Notes: a model not told the origin generated them from the sequence alone. A stretch of 64,000 nucleotides of DNA from Shimia sp965227725 (GCF_965227725.1 NZ_CBDDGH010000006.1:685650-749649), one strand, 5' to 3'. Positions 44,904 through 53,600 are shown, numbered from the stretch's first letter. A program made the numbers and translations.

Positions 44904-45842
44904 ATGCGCAAAAAGATATTTTTCGGCACTGTCAGCGACGTGGATCTGAGACTGATGCGCGTGCTAACCAAAGTGGTCGAATGCGGCAGCCTGTCTGCGG
45001 CGGAAACGGAATTGGGCGTCGGCCGCTCCACCATCTCTCGTCAAATCTCAGACATCGAAACCCGGCTGGGGATGCGCCTGCTGCATCGCGAGCGGGGCCG
45101 CAGGGGCTTTCAACTGACCCAGCAAGGCCAGAAGGCGATGGTCTATATCGAGCAGCTGCTGTCAGCCACGGATCAATTTGTCGAAGACATTGCAACCATC
45201 AATGAAAATCTGGTTGGCACGCTGGACATCTGCATGACCGACTTCACCTACAGCGATGACAAGAACCCTTTGACCCGCGTCATGCAGACCTTTCATCAGG
45301 TGGCGCCCAATGTCACCATCAATCTGATGGTCGGCTCCCCCCGTGAGATCGAAAAACGCCTGATTGAACGCAAGGCCCATATTGGCATTCTGCACCGTTA
45401 CACGTCTTTTGAGGAACTCAACTACGAGCCTCTTTATTCAGAAGCCTCAAGTGTTTACGCGGGATCTTCTCATCCGCTTGTGAAGAAGATGCAGCAAGGT
45501 GAGAAGATCACACCAAGCGAGGCGCAAAGCCATCAGCTGATCTCTCGCGAGTACCGGGAAAGCAGCCTGCAGAATGACCTCAAAAGCCGCTTCAAACGCG
45601 GGCCTACCGTGCATGAAACCGAAGCCGTTGCCGCATTGGTGAAAGCCGGAATCTATCTGGGATATCTACCAGATCATAAATTTGATGGGCGCGAGCCGGA
45701 GTTTCACCAGATCCTGCCCAATGCGTTCAGCTACTCCAGTGAGGTGCATATGGCGTTTCACAAAAGCAAAGTACAAAGCGCCCATGTCGCGGAGTTTCTG
45801 AAGATGCTGCGCAATGGAGCATCAAACGCGTCTGCCGCCTGA
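44904..45842 (+). CDS. LysR-family regulator of the arginine/opine island
   Basis: The product (312 residues) has its helix-turn-helix at about residues 13-72 (LSAAETELGVGRSTISRQIS) and an effector domain to about 300. It lies between the leftward gbuA-aruH operon and the rightward ABC operon. In Agrobacterium, opine uptake and oxidation genes are controlled by LysR proteins such as OccR, so a similar role is reasonable. GAGGGAA precedes the start; a T-run terminator follows the gene. Confidence 0.88.
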   Translation: MRKKIFFGTVSDVDLRLMRVLTKVVECGSLSAAETELGVGRSTISRQISDIETRLGMRLLHRERGRRGFQLTQQGQKAMVYIEQLLSATDQFVEDIATINENLVGTLDICMTDFTYSDDKNPLTRVMQTFHQVAPNVTINLMVGSPREIEKRLIERKAHIGILHRYTSFEELNYEPLYSEASSVYAGSSHPLVKKMQQGEKITPSEAQSHQLISREYRESSLQNDLKSRFKRGPTVHETEAVAALVKAGIYLGYLPDHKFDGREPEFHQILPNAFSYSSEVHMAFHKSKVQSAHVAEFLKMLRNGASNASAA

Positions 45843-45937
45843 CAGCGCATATCATTCGCCCCTCAAAAACACCTGCGCGATCGCGCATGTTCCGGCTCCC
45901 AAGCCACTTCAATGCATTCAATTTCCTCGATCTAATG

Positions 45938-45968
45938 AATGGGCAAGCTTGGCGTTTGCCCATTTTTT
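45938..45968 (+). terminator. Rho-independent terminator after the LysR gene
   Basis: AATGGGCAA (45938-45946) pairs with TTGCCCATT (45956-45964), and a TTTT run follows. It separates the regulator from the ABC operon promoter. Confidence 0.8.
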
Positions 45969-45980
45969 AGACGCGACTTG

Positions 45981-46004
45981 TTCATATTTGTGAAACTTTC
46001 GTTC
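45981..46004. promoter_or_regulatory. Shared element upstream of ABC operon (copy B)
   Basis: TTCATAT, three bases, then TGAAACTTTCGTTC. This matches the sequence before the aruI operon (34977-35000) at all but the three spacer bases. It includes TTCA-N6-TGAA and GAAA-CT-TTC repeats. It lies about 70 bases before the ATPase start. Confidence 0.6.
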
Positions 46005-46074
46005 GCCACTCCACCCTTTCTGGCCGCGATGTTTGGATGCAGTTTTTTGACGACGGTTGCATCCGGAGCATTGA

Positions 46075-46872
46075 ATGAACACCTCACCCGCCACAGAAAC
46101 CTCTACAGCGATCAGCATTCGCGACCTCAAGAAAAGCTTCGGGTCGCTTGAAGTCCTGCATGGCGTGTCGCTGGACGCCCAGGCACATGATGTCATCTCG
46201 ATCTTGGGATCATCGGGATCGGGCAAAAGCACTTTGCTGCGGTGCGTCAACCTGCTGGAAACCCCGTCCTCAGGCCGCATTTTTGTCGAAGGCGAAGAGA
46301 TTGACTTCACCCGCACATCCGCTGGCGAAATCACGGGTGTCGATGGAAAACAGGCAGTCCGGCTGCGCACCAACCTCGGCATGGTTTTTCAGAGCTTCAA
46401 TCTCTGGTCACATATGACCGTACTGGAAAATGTGATGGAAGGCCCCGTTCAGGTTTTGGGGCTCAGCAAAGCCGAAGCACGTGAGCGTGCCAAGGATTGT
46501 CTGGAGAAAGTGGGCGTTTATGAGCGCCGCGATTTTTACCCTTCACAGATTTCCGGTGGGCAGCAACAGCGTTGCGCCATTGCGCGCGCACTGGCGATGG
46601 AACCACGCGCACTGCTTTTTGACGAGCCTACCTCTGCACTTGATCCGGAGCTGGTTGGAGAGGTTCTGAAAGTGATGCGCGGCCTCGCCGAAGAGGGCCG
46701 CACCATGCTGGTGGTCACCCACGAAATGGGATTTGCCCGCGAAGTCAGCGACAAGGTCCTGTTCCTGCACCAAGGCATGATCGAGGCCGAAGGCACCCCC
46801 GACGAGCTCTTCAACAACCCGTCACACGTCTCTGAGCGTTGGCGCGAATTTGTTTCCCGCGCACGCGACTAA
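46075..46872 (+). CDS. Polar amino-acid/opine ABC transporter ATP-binding protein
   Basis: The product (265 residues) is a HisP/OccP-type ATPase: Walker A GSSGSGKST (about 46), signature SGGQQQRCAIARAL (about 160-173) and Walker B ALLFDEPTSALDP (about 180-192). The insertion between Walker A and Q-loop (FTRTSAGEITGVDGKQ) is typical of histidine/opine/lysine-arginine-ornithine importers. It leads an operon with binding protein and two permeases. Confidence 0.9.
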   Translation: MNTSPATETSTAISIRDLKKSFGSLEVLHGVSLDAQAHDVISILGSSGSGKSTLLRCVNLLETPSSGRIFVEGEEIDFTRTSAGEITGVDGKQAVRLRTNLGMVFQSFNLWSHMTVLENVMEGPVQVLGLSKAEARERAKDCLEKVGVYERRDFYPSQISGGQQQRCAIARALAMEPRALLFDEPTSALDPELVGEVLKVMRGLAEEGRTMLVVTHEMGFAREVSDKVLFLHQGMIEAEGTPDELFNNPSHVSERWREFVSRARD

Positions 46873-46927
46873 CACCCACCCCCCCAACTCCCCAAACCAA
46901 AAGACCAAACCAACAGGAGAAGACACA

Positions 46928-47701
46928 ATGAAAACAGCACTCAAATCCATTGCCATGACGCTGGCCCTTGCAGTTGGCGCTTCTGCGGCCTCTGCCGAAG
47001 ACCTTGTCATCCGTTGGGGCACGGAAGCCGGCTACAAGCCTTTCGCCTTTAAAACCGCCGACGGTGAACTCACCGGCTTTGACATCGAAATCGGGAACGC
47101 GATCTGCGAAGAACTGAATGCGACCTGTTCATGGCAAGAACACGAGTTCGACGCGCTGATCGCGGCGCTGAACGCCAATAAATTCGACGCGATCCTGGCC
47201 TCCATGACCAACACCGACAAACGTCAGCGCGCCATCGACTTCACCGGCAAATACTACAATATCCCTTCCACCTTTGTGGGCCGTTCTGATGCAGGCCTGA
47301 ACGACGAGGACGGCCTGGCAGGCAAAACCGTTGGTGTTCAGCGCTCCACCATCATGGAAGACTATCTGCGCAACGAGCGCAAAGATGTGACTGTGAAAAC
47401 CTATCCGACACAGGATGAAATCTGGCTGGATCTGGTCGCAGGTCGTCTGGACGCCGCGATGGGTGGCAAACTGCAGATCGTTGAAGGCTTCCTGAACACC
47501 GATCAAGGCAAAGAGTTTGCCCTGTTCGGACGCGACTATGCTGATCCAAAGTACTTCGGCTATGGCTCCAGCATTGGTGTCCGCAAAGCGGACAGTGAAC
47601 TGCGTGATGCCATCAGCGGCGCCATTCTTGCCCTGCGTGAAAATGGTAAATACGCGGAAATCAACGATAAATACTTCGATATCGACATCTACGGGGAATA
47701 A
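46928..47701 (+). CDS. Polar amino-acid/opine ABC binding protein
   Basis: The product (257 residues) is a family 3 periplasmic binding protein with a signal peptide ending ASA (about residue 22). Ligand-pocket features of the HisJ/ArtJ/OccJ group are visible: TEAGYKPFAFKTADGELTG (about 30-48) and the helix DALIAALNANKFDAILASM (about 77-95). The start at 46928 has GGAGAA upstream; upstream codons in frame overlap the ATPase gene end. Context suggests arginine, ornithine or an arginine-derived opine. Confidence 0.9.
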   Translation: MKTALKSIAMTLALAVGASAASAEDLVIRWGTEAGYKPFAFKTADGELTGFDIEIGNAICEELNATCSWQEHEFDALIAALNANKFDAILASMTNTDKRQRAIDFTGKYYNIPSTFVGRSDAGLNDEDGLAGKTVGVQRSTIMEDYLRNERKDVTVKTYPTQDEIWLDLVAGRLDAAMGGKLQIVEGFLNTDQGKEFALFGRDYADPKYFGYGSSIGVRKADSELRDAISGAILALRENGKYAEINDKYFDIDIYGE

Positions 47702-47714
47702 TCCTCACATCCTT

Positions 47715-47738
47715 GCCCCTTCCCAAACGGGAGGGGGC
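47715..47738 (+). terminator. Intercistronic hairpin after the amino-acid binding protein
   Basis: GCCCCTTCCC (47715-47724) pairs with GGGAGGGGGC (47729-47738, with one G-T pair) over an AAAC loop. It lies between the binding protein and first permease and probably tunes their ratio. Confidence 0.6.
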
Positions 47739-47761
47739 TTATTGCTTAATACGAGGGTATC

Positions 47762-48442
47762 GTGGTCGAACTGCTCAAAGAATATGGCCCCATGGTGTTG
47801 TCCGGTCTGGGCCTTACGGTTGGCCTCTCACTGGCCGCCGTGTGTCTTGCCATCATGTTTGGGATCGTGGGCGCTGCGCTCCGGCTGTCAAACAACGCGG
47901 TCGCACGCGGAATTGGCCGCACCTACACAACACTGATCCGTGGCCTACCTGATCTGGTCTTAATGCTTCTGGTGTTTTTTGGCGGCCAGATGCTGCTCAA
48001 CAAGATCGGCAGCGCAACCGGCTGGTGGAAGTACATTGAAATCAGCCCATTCATGGCAGGCGCGATAACAATCGGGTTTATCTTTGGCGCCTATATGACG
48101 GAGACGTTTCGCGGAGCCTTCCTGTCCATCCCACTGGGCCAAATCGAAGCCGCCAAAGCCATCGGCATGGCCCCACGCACCTACATGATCCGGATCGTGT
48201 GGCCGCAGATCGTTCCTTTGGCTCTGCCAAGCTTCACCAACAACTGGCTGGTGCTTCTGAAAACAACCGCGCTCGCCTCAATCCTTGGTCTCCACGACAT
48301 CATGTACAACGCCCATCAGGCCGGGCGCACTTCGCAAGAACCCTTCCTGTTCCTGCTCATGGCGTTTTGTATCTACCTGGGATTGACCATGATTTCCGAC
48401 GTCGGCTTGCGCGCGCTTGGTAAGCGCTACGCGCTGAAATGA
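47762..48442 (+). CDS. Polar amino-acid/opine ABC permease 1 (HisQ/OccQ type)
   Basis: The product (226 residues) is an inner-membrane permease of the His/Glu/Gln/Arg/opine class, with about five membrane segments and the EAA loop (IEAAKAIGMAPRTYMIRIVWPQ, about 128-149). It starts at GTG 47762 with AGGG upstream. It pairs with the next permease. Confidence 0.9.
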   Translation: MVELLKEYGPMVLSGLGLTVGLSLAAVCLAIMFGIVGAALRLSNNAVARGIGRTYTTLIRGLPDLVLMLLVFFGGQMLLNKIGSATGWWKYIEISPFMAGAITIGFIFGAYMTETFRGAFLSIPLGQIEAAKAIGMAPRTYMIRIVWPQIVPLALPSFTNNWLVLLKTTALASILGLHDIMYNAHQAGRTSQEPFLFLLMAFCIYLGLTMISDVGLRALGKRYALK

Positions 48443-48452
48443 GGGGCGCGTG

Positions 48453-49136
48453 ATGGAATACGATCTGATCTGGGAACATCGCGGCCTTTTTCTGGAAGGT
48501 GTCTGGACAACAATCTGGCTGATTGGCTCTTCTCTGCTGATCGGTGCAGTGCTGGCGATCCCTCTGGCTTTGTTTCAGGCCTATAAAATTCCCTATCTCG
48601 GCCGTGCCGCCGCCACCTACAGCTATGCGTTTCGCGGCACGCCGCTCTTGGTGCAGCTGTACCTTCTCTATTACGGGGTGTCGCAGTTTGAGGCGGTACG
48701 TGAATCGATCTTCTGGGTTGCCCTCAAACGCCCCGAAATCTGTGCTGTGCTTGCCTTCTCTCTCAACAGCGCCGCCTATGTCTGTGAAATGATCCGCGGC
48801 GCCATCCTGGCGATCCCGCAGGGCGAAATCGAAGCGGCACAGGCAATCGGCATGACCCGCGCCAAGGTGACCCGCCGGATCATCATCCCAAGCGCCCTGC
48901 GCCGCGCCCTGCCCGCCTACTCCAATGAGGTGATCTTCTTGCTGCATGCCAGCGTCATCGCTTCAACCATAACCATCACCGATATCCTGGGTGCCGGCCG
49001 GACCCTGAACGGCATGTATTACCTGGCCTATGAAGGTCTGCTCGTGGCGGCGGTTCTCTATCTCGCGATTGTCTTCTTGGTGGACCGCGTCTTCAAACAG
49101 GCCGAAAGGCGTTATCTGGCATATCTGGTGCGCTAA
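48453..49136 (+). CDS. Polar amino-acid/opine ABC permease 2 (HisM/OccM type)
   Basis: The product (227 residues) is the second membrane subunit, with five or so hydrophobic segments and the EAA loop (IEAAQAIGMTRAKVTRRIIIP, about 125-145). ATG 48453 is better spaced to GAGGGG than the GTG three bases before it. It starts 10 bases after permease 1 stops. Confidence 0.9.
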   Translation: MEYDLIWEHRGLFLEGVWTTIWLIGSSLLIGAVLAIPLALFQAYKIPYLGRAAATYSYAFRGTPLLVQLYLLYYGVSQFEAVRESIFWVALKRPEICAVLAFSLNSAAYVCEMIRGAILAIPQGEIEAAQAIGMTRAKVTRRIIIPSALRRALPAYSNEVIFLLHASVIASTITITDILGAGRTLNGMYYLAYEGLLVAAVLYLAIVFLVDRVFKQAERRYLAYLVR

Positions 49137-49143
49137 ACACATG

Positions 49144-49331
49144 GAGCGCCGTGTGAAGCGGCGCTCTCACAACCACCATCAATGCGGTGGGAACAGACGA
49201 CTACGGCGTTGGCTCAAGCCCCGATCAGGCCGCACTCACGGAAGACACGACGCCGGACGTTTTCACATCCATACGTGAAAACGTAAGACACGGGCGCAAG
49301 TTTCAGACAGCCTCCCGCCAACTTGCGCCCG
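49144..49331. terminator. Three stem-loops in the convergent gap after the ABC operon
   Basis: GAGCGCC/GGCGCTC (49144-49166) lies right after the permease stop. ACGTTTTCAC/GTGAAAACGT (49257-49284) and CGGGCGCAAGTT/AACTTGCGCCCG (49291-49331) are perfect 10- and 12-bp inverted repeats. Together they would terminate both the rightward ABC operon and the leftward oxidase operon. Confidence 0.65.
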
Positions 49332-49404
49332 CTGTTCTACCTTAAAACGCGATCATCCCAACCTCACGGCCGACATGCATCCGTTAGGCGACGATTGTTC
49401 TTCG

Positions 49405-50781
49405 TTAGTTTTCCCGATCCGGGCTATAGGCCGCGAGCTCTCCCAATGTCACAGGCTTAAGCGGTGACCGAATGCGCAGGGCGCCGGTTTCGATCTGTGT
49501 CTGCCCTGTTTCCTGCGCGAGAATCTCTGTCACGGTCAGCCCGCAGAACCGTCCCTGACAAGGCCCCATGCCAGCCCGCCCAAAGGCTTTGGCTTGATTG
49601 GGCCCTTTACAGCCCAACTCAGCGAAACGGCGGATATCCCCGGCGGTCACCTCTTCGCAACGGCATATGATGGTCTCATTCGCGGGCCGCAGGCACTGTT
49701 CAAACGGGGGGTAAGCGCGATCCAGAAACGGCCGCACTGCCAACTCCTTGGCACGTTTTTTCTGCAATGGAGCGGCAAGCGCCTCTGCATCGGAAATCAG
49801 CCCCAAAGTCTGCGCGGCGCCAAATGCGGCAATTTCACCAGACAGGGCCGCAACCTTCGCGCCGCCAATCCCGGCACCGTCTCCGGCGATGCTGATGCTC
49901 GGATGAGATGACACCCCCATTGCATTCACCTTGGGAACAAAACACCGCTGCGTCTGATCATAATCGTGATCCAGTCGCAACGCGCGGGACATCTGCGTAT
50001 TTGGCACCACTCCGTGATGCAGCAGCACCGTTTCCGCGGCAATCTCCTGCGGTTTCCCATCACAAGAAAAGCGCACGGCTGTCACGTGGTCCTCGCCGAT
50101 CAAAGCCACATCATGGGCCGCCGTGAACCGCGAGACGCCAGCCAATTTGATCCGGGCCAGCATCGCGGCTCCTTTGGCCAGATACGGCCAACCGCGCAAG
50201 GCACCCGGGATGTTCGCCCGCGCCGACCACAGATCAGCGCGCGCCTGCGTTTCGATCAGCGCCGCCGGTTTGCTTCCCGCCGAGATCATCTGAGCTGCCA
50301 GCAAATAAAGCAAAGGCCCACTACCGATCAGAACCGCATCTTGTGCAACCAAGCCACCGGATTTCATCAAGATTTGCGCCGCGCCAGCCGTCATAACCCC
50401 CGGCAAAGTCCAGCCAGGCAATGGCATTGGGCGCTCGGTCGCACCTGTCGCGAGGATCAGGTGGCTGGCTTTGATTTGTTGCGCTTTGCCCGCTTCACTG
50501 AAGGTCACCTGCCCGTCACGCGTCACATCCCAAATAGTGCATCCAGGATAATACACTGCACCGCTTTGGCGAAACGCATCCGTCAACTGGCGCCCGGCCG
50601 TGTAATCTGCCCCCAAGACGCGCTGTTGCATGCCAGAAGCAACATCTACATTGCGATAAATCTGTCCACCAGGATGCTCCTGCTCATCCAATAAAACGAC
50701 ATGCGCACCCAGTTGCGCAGCGCGCGTGGCCGCGGCCAACCCTGCGGGCCCGGCACCCAGAACAGCGATGTCATAGGACAT
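49405..50781 (-). CDS. Opine oxidase/HcnB-type FAD subunit
   Basis: The product (458 residues) is a pyridine-nucleotide-disulphide-type flavoprotein: FAD loop VLGAGPAGLAAATRAAQLG (about 6-24), a second dinucleotide region near 150, and a C-terminal BFD-like [2Fe-2S] cysteine set (CRCEE about 375-379, GPCQGRFCG about 408-416). This is the large subunit of heterotrimeric amine oxidases such as opine oxidase (OoxA), hydrogen cyanide synthase HcnB and D-hydroxyproline dehydrogenase. Next to the arginine pathway, octopine or nopaline oxidation is the best guess. It overlaps the small subunit gene by 11 bases. Confidence 0.78.
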   Translation of the reverse strand: MSYDIAVLGAGPAGLAAATRAAQLGAHVVLLDEQEHPGGQIYRNVDVASGMQQRVLGADYTAGRQLTDAFRQSGAVYYPGCTIWDVTRDGQVTFSEAGKAQQIKASHLILATGATERPMPLPGWTLPGVMTAGAAQILMKSGGLVAQDAVLIGSGPLLYLLAAQMISAGSKPAALIETQARADLWSARANIPGALRGWPYLAKGAAMLARIKLAGVSRFTAAHDVALIGEDHVTAVRFSCDGKPQEIAAETVLLHHGVVPNTQMSRALRLDHDYDQTQRCFVPKVNAMGVSSHPSISIAGDGAGIGGAKVAALSGEIAAFGAAQTLGLISDAEALAAPLQKKRAKELAVRPFLDRAYPPFEQCLRPANETIICRCEEVTAGDIRRFAELGCKGPNQAKAFGRAGMGPCQGRFCGLTVTEILAQETGQTQIETGALRIRSPLKPVTLGELAAYSPDREN

Positions 50782-51058
50782 TTTTAGCTACCTTCACTGC
50801 CGTCACATTCATCCCGTCTTGAGCCGGCGTCATGCAGGCTTGGACCGTTTCGCCTTCAATCTGCACGATGCAATCATAACACGCCCCCATCAGGCAAAAT
50901 GGCCCACGGTTTGCACCAGAAACCGGGGTGTTGCGAAAGGTGTGAATCCCCGCGCCCAAGAGGGCCGCGGCGATACTACTGCCTTGGGGCGCAGAGATTT
51001 CTCGCCCTTCAAAGGTAAAAGAAACCTGCTTGCGCGCGGGCTCCATAGCTTCAAACAT
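50771..51058 (-). CDS. Opine oxidase/HcnA-type [2Fe-2S] small subunit
   Basis: The product (95 residues) is a ferredoxin-like Fer2_4 protein with the cluster ligands in RGPFCLMGACYDCIVQIEG and VQACMT. It joins electron flow between the two flavin subunits. The start at 51058 overlaps the end of the upstream oxidase gene by 8 bases; a longer frame upstream is not family-like. Confidence 0.8.
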   Translation of the reverse strand: MFEAMEPARKQVSFTFEGREISAPQGSSIAAALLGAGIHTFRNTPVSGANRGPFCLMGACYDCIVQIEGETVQACMTPAQDGMNVTAVKVAKNVL

Positions 51059-52142
51059 CAAACCGGCTTTCGCTAAAAAAGGTGAGGTCAGGCGCGGTAT
51101 TTCGCCCGTCAATCCACTCCGGCAACAAGCCCGCATGGGCTGCTGCCAGTGTGATACCGCTATGACAGGTCACAAAATGCGCGCCAGCATATTTGGCAGA
51201 GCGTTGATAAATTGGCAGACCATCCGGCGACATCACCCGAAGCGCTGCCCAGCTGCGCACCAGTTGCACATGCTCCAGCAAAGGGAACACGTCAACGGCG
51301 TAGCGCGCCAGCTCCTGCAGAGTAGAGAGATCTGTCGCCTCAGAATCCGTTTCGGCCTTCGAAGCCCCGATCTGTACCCCACCCTCATTCACCTGCCGGA
51401 TCCTGCCAGACGGATACTTTAGAAAGAACGGCAGCTTTTCTGTGATGAGCACCTGCCCCTGCTGGGCGCGAACAGGTGCCTTGAAACCCAGGTCTTCACC
51501 ATGCTCTGCCGATCCAAGCCCCGCTGCAAGCACTAGAGCATCGCCGTCGATCCGTGTCCCATCGGCAAGTAATGCGCTGTAGCTGTGATCCGCGCCCTCA
51601 ATCGAGGTAACGGAGTGCCCCGTCTGTAACCTTCCGCCCAAACGTTTCACCGCCTCGGTCAAAGCGCGCAAAAGCAAAAGCGGGTTCACATGGCCATCCA
51701 TGGGGGAGAAAATCCCCCCTGCGACTTTGAGGCCGATCTCCGGCACCAGTTTTTTGAGCTGCGCATGGTCCAACATTTCAAAGGGATAATCGCCACCAAG
51801 CTTTTCGCGCAGGCCGGACAAATCAGCAGCCTCTTGTTCCAACGCACCAATTTCAGTGAAGTATTCGACGCCGCCGATCTGGCTGAAAGCGACGTCTATG
51901 TTGGTAGATTCCTTGAGCTCATCTGAAAATTGTTTCCACAAACCCGCAGACTGGCGCGACCAGCTCGCATAAGGCGGCGCCTCCAAACCTTTCCCTTGGA
52001 TCCAAACCAAACCAAAATTGCCGCGAGACGCCCGCGCATCGGTGTCGGAACCGTCAATCACAATCACCTCACGCCCCTGCTTTAGCAGACCGTAAGCAAT
52101 TGAAAGCCCAACCACTCCACCACCGATAACTAGAGTGGCCAT
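51051..52142 (-). CDS. Opine oxidase/HcnC-type D-amino-acid-oxidase-like subunit
   Basis: The product (363 residues) is a DAO-fold flavoprotein: FAD loop VIGGGVVGLSIAYGLL (about 5-20), RASRGNFGLVWIQGKG (about 37-52), and C-terminal HSGITLAAAHAG (about 333-344). It is the catalytic amine-oxidising subunit of the trimer, matching OoxB, HcnC or glycine/D-hydroxyproline dehydrogenases. It is first in the leftward operon. If the substrate is octopine, the products would be L-arginine and pyruvate. Confidence 0.78.
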   Translation of the reverse strand: MATLVIGGGVVGLSIAYGLLKQGREVIVIDGSDTDARASRGNFGLVWIQGKGLEAPPYASWSRQSAGLWKQFSDELKESTNIDVAFSQIGGVEYFTEIGALEQEAADLSGLREKLGGDYPFEMLDHAQLKKLVPEIGLKVAGGIFSPMDGHVNPLLLLRALTEAVKRLGGRLQTGHSVTSIEGADHSYSALLADGTRIDGDALVLAAGLGSAEHGEDLGFKAPVRAQQGQVLITEKLPFFLKYPSGRIRQVNEGGVQIGASKAETDSEATDLSTLQELARYAVDVFPLLEHVQLVRSWAALRVMSPDGLPIYQRSAKYAGAHFVTCHSGITLAAAHAGLLPEWIDGRNTAPDLTFFSESRFDV

Positions 52143-52196
52143 AGCTCCCCCCTACCCGCCAAAAAATCGCCGGGCCCACAAATTCGCATGACCGCT

Positions 52197-52222
52197 ATTT
52201 TCGACAAGAAGGTTCGAAAAAT
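52197..52222. promoter_or_regulatory. Inverted repeat upstream of opine oxidase-type operon
   Basis: TTTTCGA (52198-52204) and TCGAAAA (52214-52220) are inverted repeats 9 bases apart, about 55 bases before the operon start. It differs from the element shared by the aruI and ABC operons. The rest of 52223-52707 shows no supported gene. Confidence 0.4.
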
Positions 52223-52771
52223 CAATACGATAGTGGTGTAGTTTGCGGGTTTTCGGTGCGGATGGAATATCCAGAGATCGAAAGCTCTAGGCCTTGCATT
52301 TCGGCAAAATGAGACACACGGTCTGGATGGGACAAGAAACTCCAGAACGCCAGTATATTCATAGAATTCCCACCAAACCAAGTTGTCTGACCATCGATGA
52401 GAATGGCAATTTCAATAAGGTGCCTTCTATTAGGCGGCGCAAGTCAACACCGCGAATTCTCGCAGCGGGCTGACGAACGAAACGTTTTACCAAGTCAGCA
52501 GAAGCATCGCCCAAACAATGGCGCCCCATTCTGAAACGAGGCCTTTCCACGTCGAGGCGTTCCAATGCAGACCCGCAGAAAATCCAAACTGAATACCCGA
52601 TGACATTTCTCGAGAAGCGTGAGCCCCGAACCTGGCCGATAACAGAGTCTCAACATTACGGCGAATTAATCTACCAATTGGACGTCAAAAATCCGGCAAC
52701 ATGAGGCTTGGACCTGTCGCGGTTTGATGCCGCTCCTTTGCTAGCATTTATTGCAGCAAAGGAGACGAGCT

Positions 52772-53014
52772 ATGGGATTGAAACGGACGGACGAATTCCG
52801 CGCTGATGCGGCGCGGATCGCGCTAACGAGCGGACTAACACGCAAACAGGTGGCCTCGGATTTGGGTGTTGGCCTTTCGACGCTGAATAAATGGGTGACA
52901 TCACATCGTGACACCAAGGTTGTGTCAGACAAAGACCTCGACCTTGCCCGAGAGAATGAGCGACTTCGACGGGAGAACCGTATTCTCAAGGAGGAGGGGG
53001 ACATCCCAAACTGA
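52772..53014 (+). pseudogene. IS3-family transposase OrfA, frameshifted
   Basis: The frame (80 residues) shows the OrfA helix-turn-helix (ALTSGLTRKQVASDLGVGLSTLNKW region) and the leucine-zipper-like end RENERLRRENRILKEE. The normal C-terminal end, ATAFFASQKP, is still visible in another frame at 53052-53083, so the gene is shifted after ILKEE by a small insertion that includes a repeated GCGTTCGA. AAAGGAG precedes the start. Confidence 0.85.
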
Positions 53015-53080
53015 GAACGCGAACGCCATGCGTTCGAGAGAGCGTTCGAAGGCCACAGCCTTCTTCGCGAGCCAAAAACC

Positions 53081-53561
53081 ATGAGGTTCCAGTTCATTGA
53101 AGAGCATGGCCACGAATTCTCGACCAACCGCCTTTGTCAGGTCTTGGGTGTCAGCAACCGTGGCCTGCGCGCCTAATCGGCTTGGTGGTCAGCAACAGGG
53201 TGAAGCGTGATCTGGCGATCCGAGCGTTGAAGATGGCCGTAGCTCTTCGGCAGCCACCAAAAGGCTGCATCCACCACACCACAGTGGCAGCCAATACTGC
53301 TCTCACGATTACCAGAAGCTGCTGCGCCAGCACGGCTTCCAGGTATCGATGAGTGGCAAAGGCAACTGTTATGACAACTCAGCTGTGGAAACCTTCTTCA
53401 AAACGATCAAGGCAGAGCTGATTTGGCGAAGGTCATAGCAGACGCGGCGGGACGCTGAGTTAGCCATCTTCCAGTACATCTACGGCTTCTACAATCCGCG
53501 CCGAAGGCACTCAGCATTGGGCTGGAAAAGCCCGGTCGCCTTCGAACGGAAAGTAGCCTAA
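53081..53561 (+). pseudogene. IS3-family transposase OrfB remnant
   Basis: Pieces of the integrase-core transposase survive: the start MRFQFIEEHGHEF to a stop at 53174, then RVKRDLAIRALKMAVALRQPP in the same strand, then GSQYCSHDYQKLL, NCYDNSAVETFFKTIKAEL and YGFYNPRRRHSALGW up to a stop at 53559. There is a large internal deletion, a frameshift at the HTDRGSQY motif that destroys a catalytic Asp, and a TAG in place of a Trp codon after IWRRS. It cannot make active transposase. Confidence 0.88.
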
Positions 53562-53600
53562 ACGTGCACTTGGGGCGGCACAAAAACGTGACATGTCCAA

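Larger units (their letters stand above)
52708..53600 (+). mobile_element. Decayed IS3-family insertion sequence
   Basis: The ends are matching inverted repeats: left (52708-52736) begins TTGGACCTGTCGCGG, right (read inward from 53600) begins TTGGACATGTCACGT, and both continue TTT-N2-TGCCGC-N-CC. Between them lie orfA, frameshifted near its end, and a broken orfB. The element is about 890 bp against roughly 1.2-1.3 kb for intact members, so 350 bp or more is missing from orfB. I see no clear target-site duplication. It separates the arginine/opine and siderophore islands. Confidence 0.88.

Noticed and set aside
52359..52565. 68-codon leftward open frame before the insertion-sequence remnant
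   Set aside because: Composition is Arg-rich with no identifiable family; may be a fragment of a lost gene but cannot be supported.
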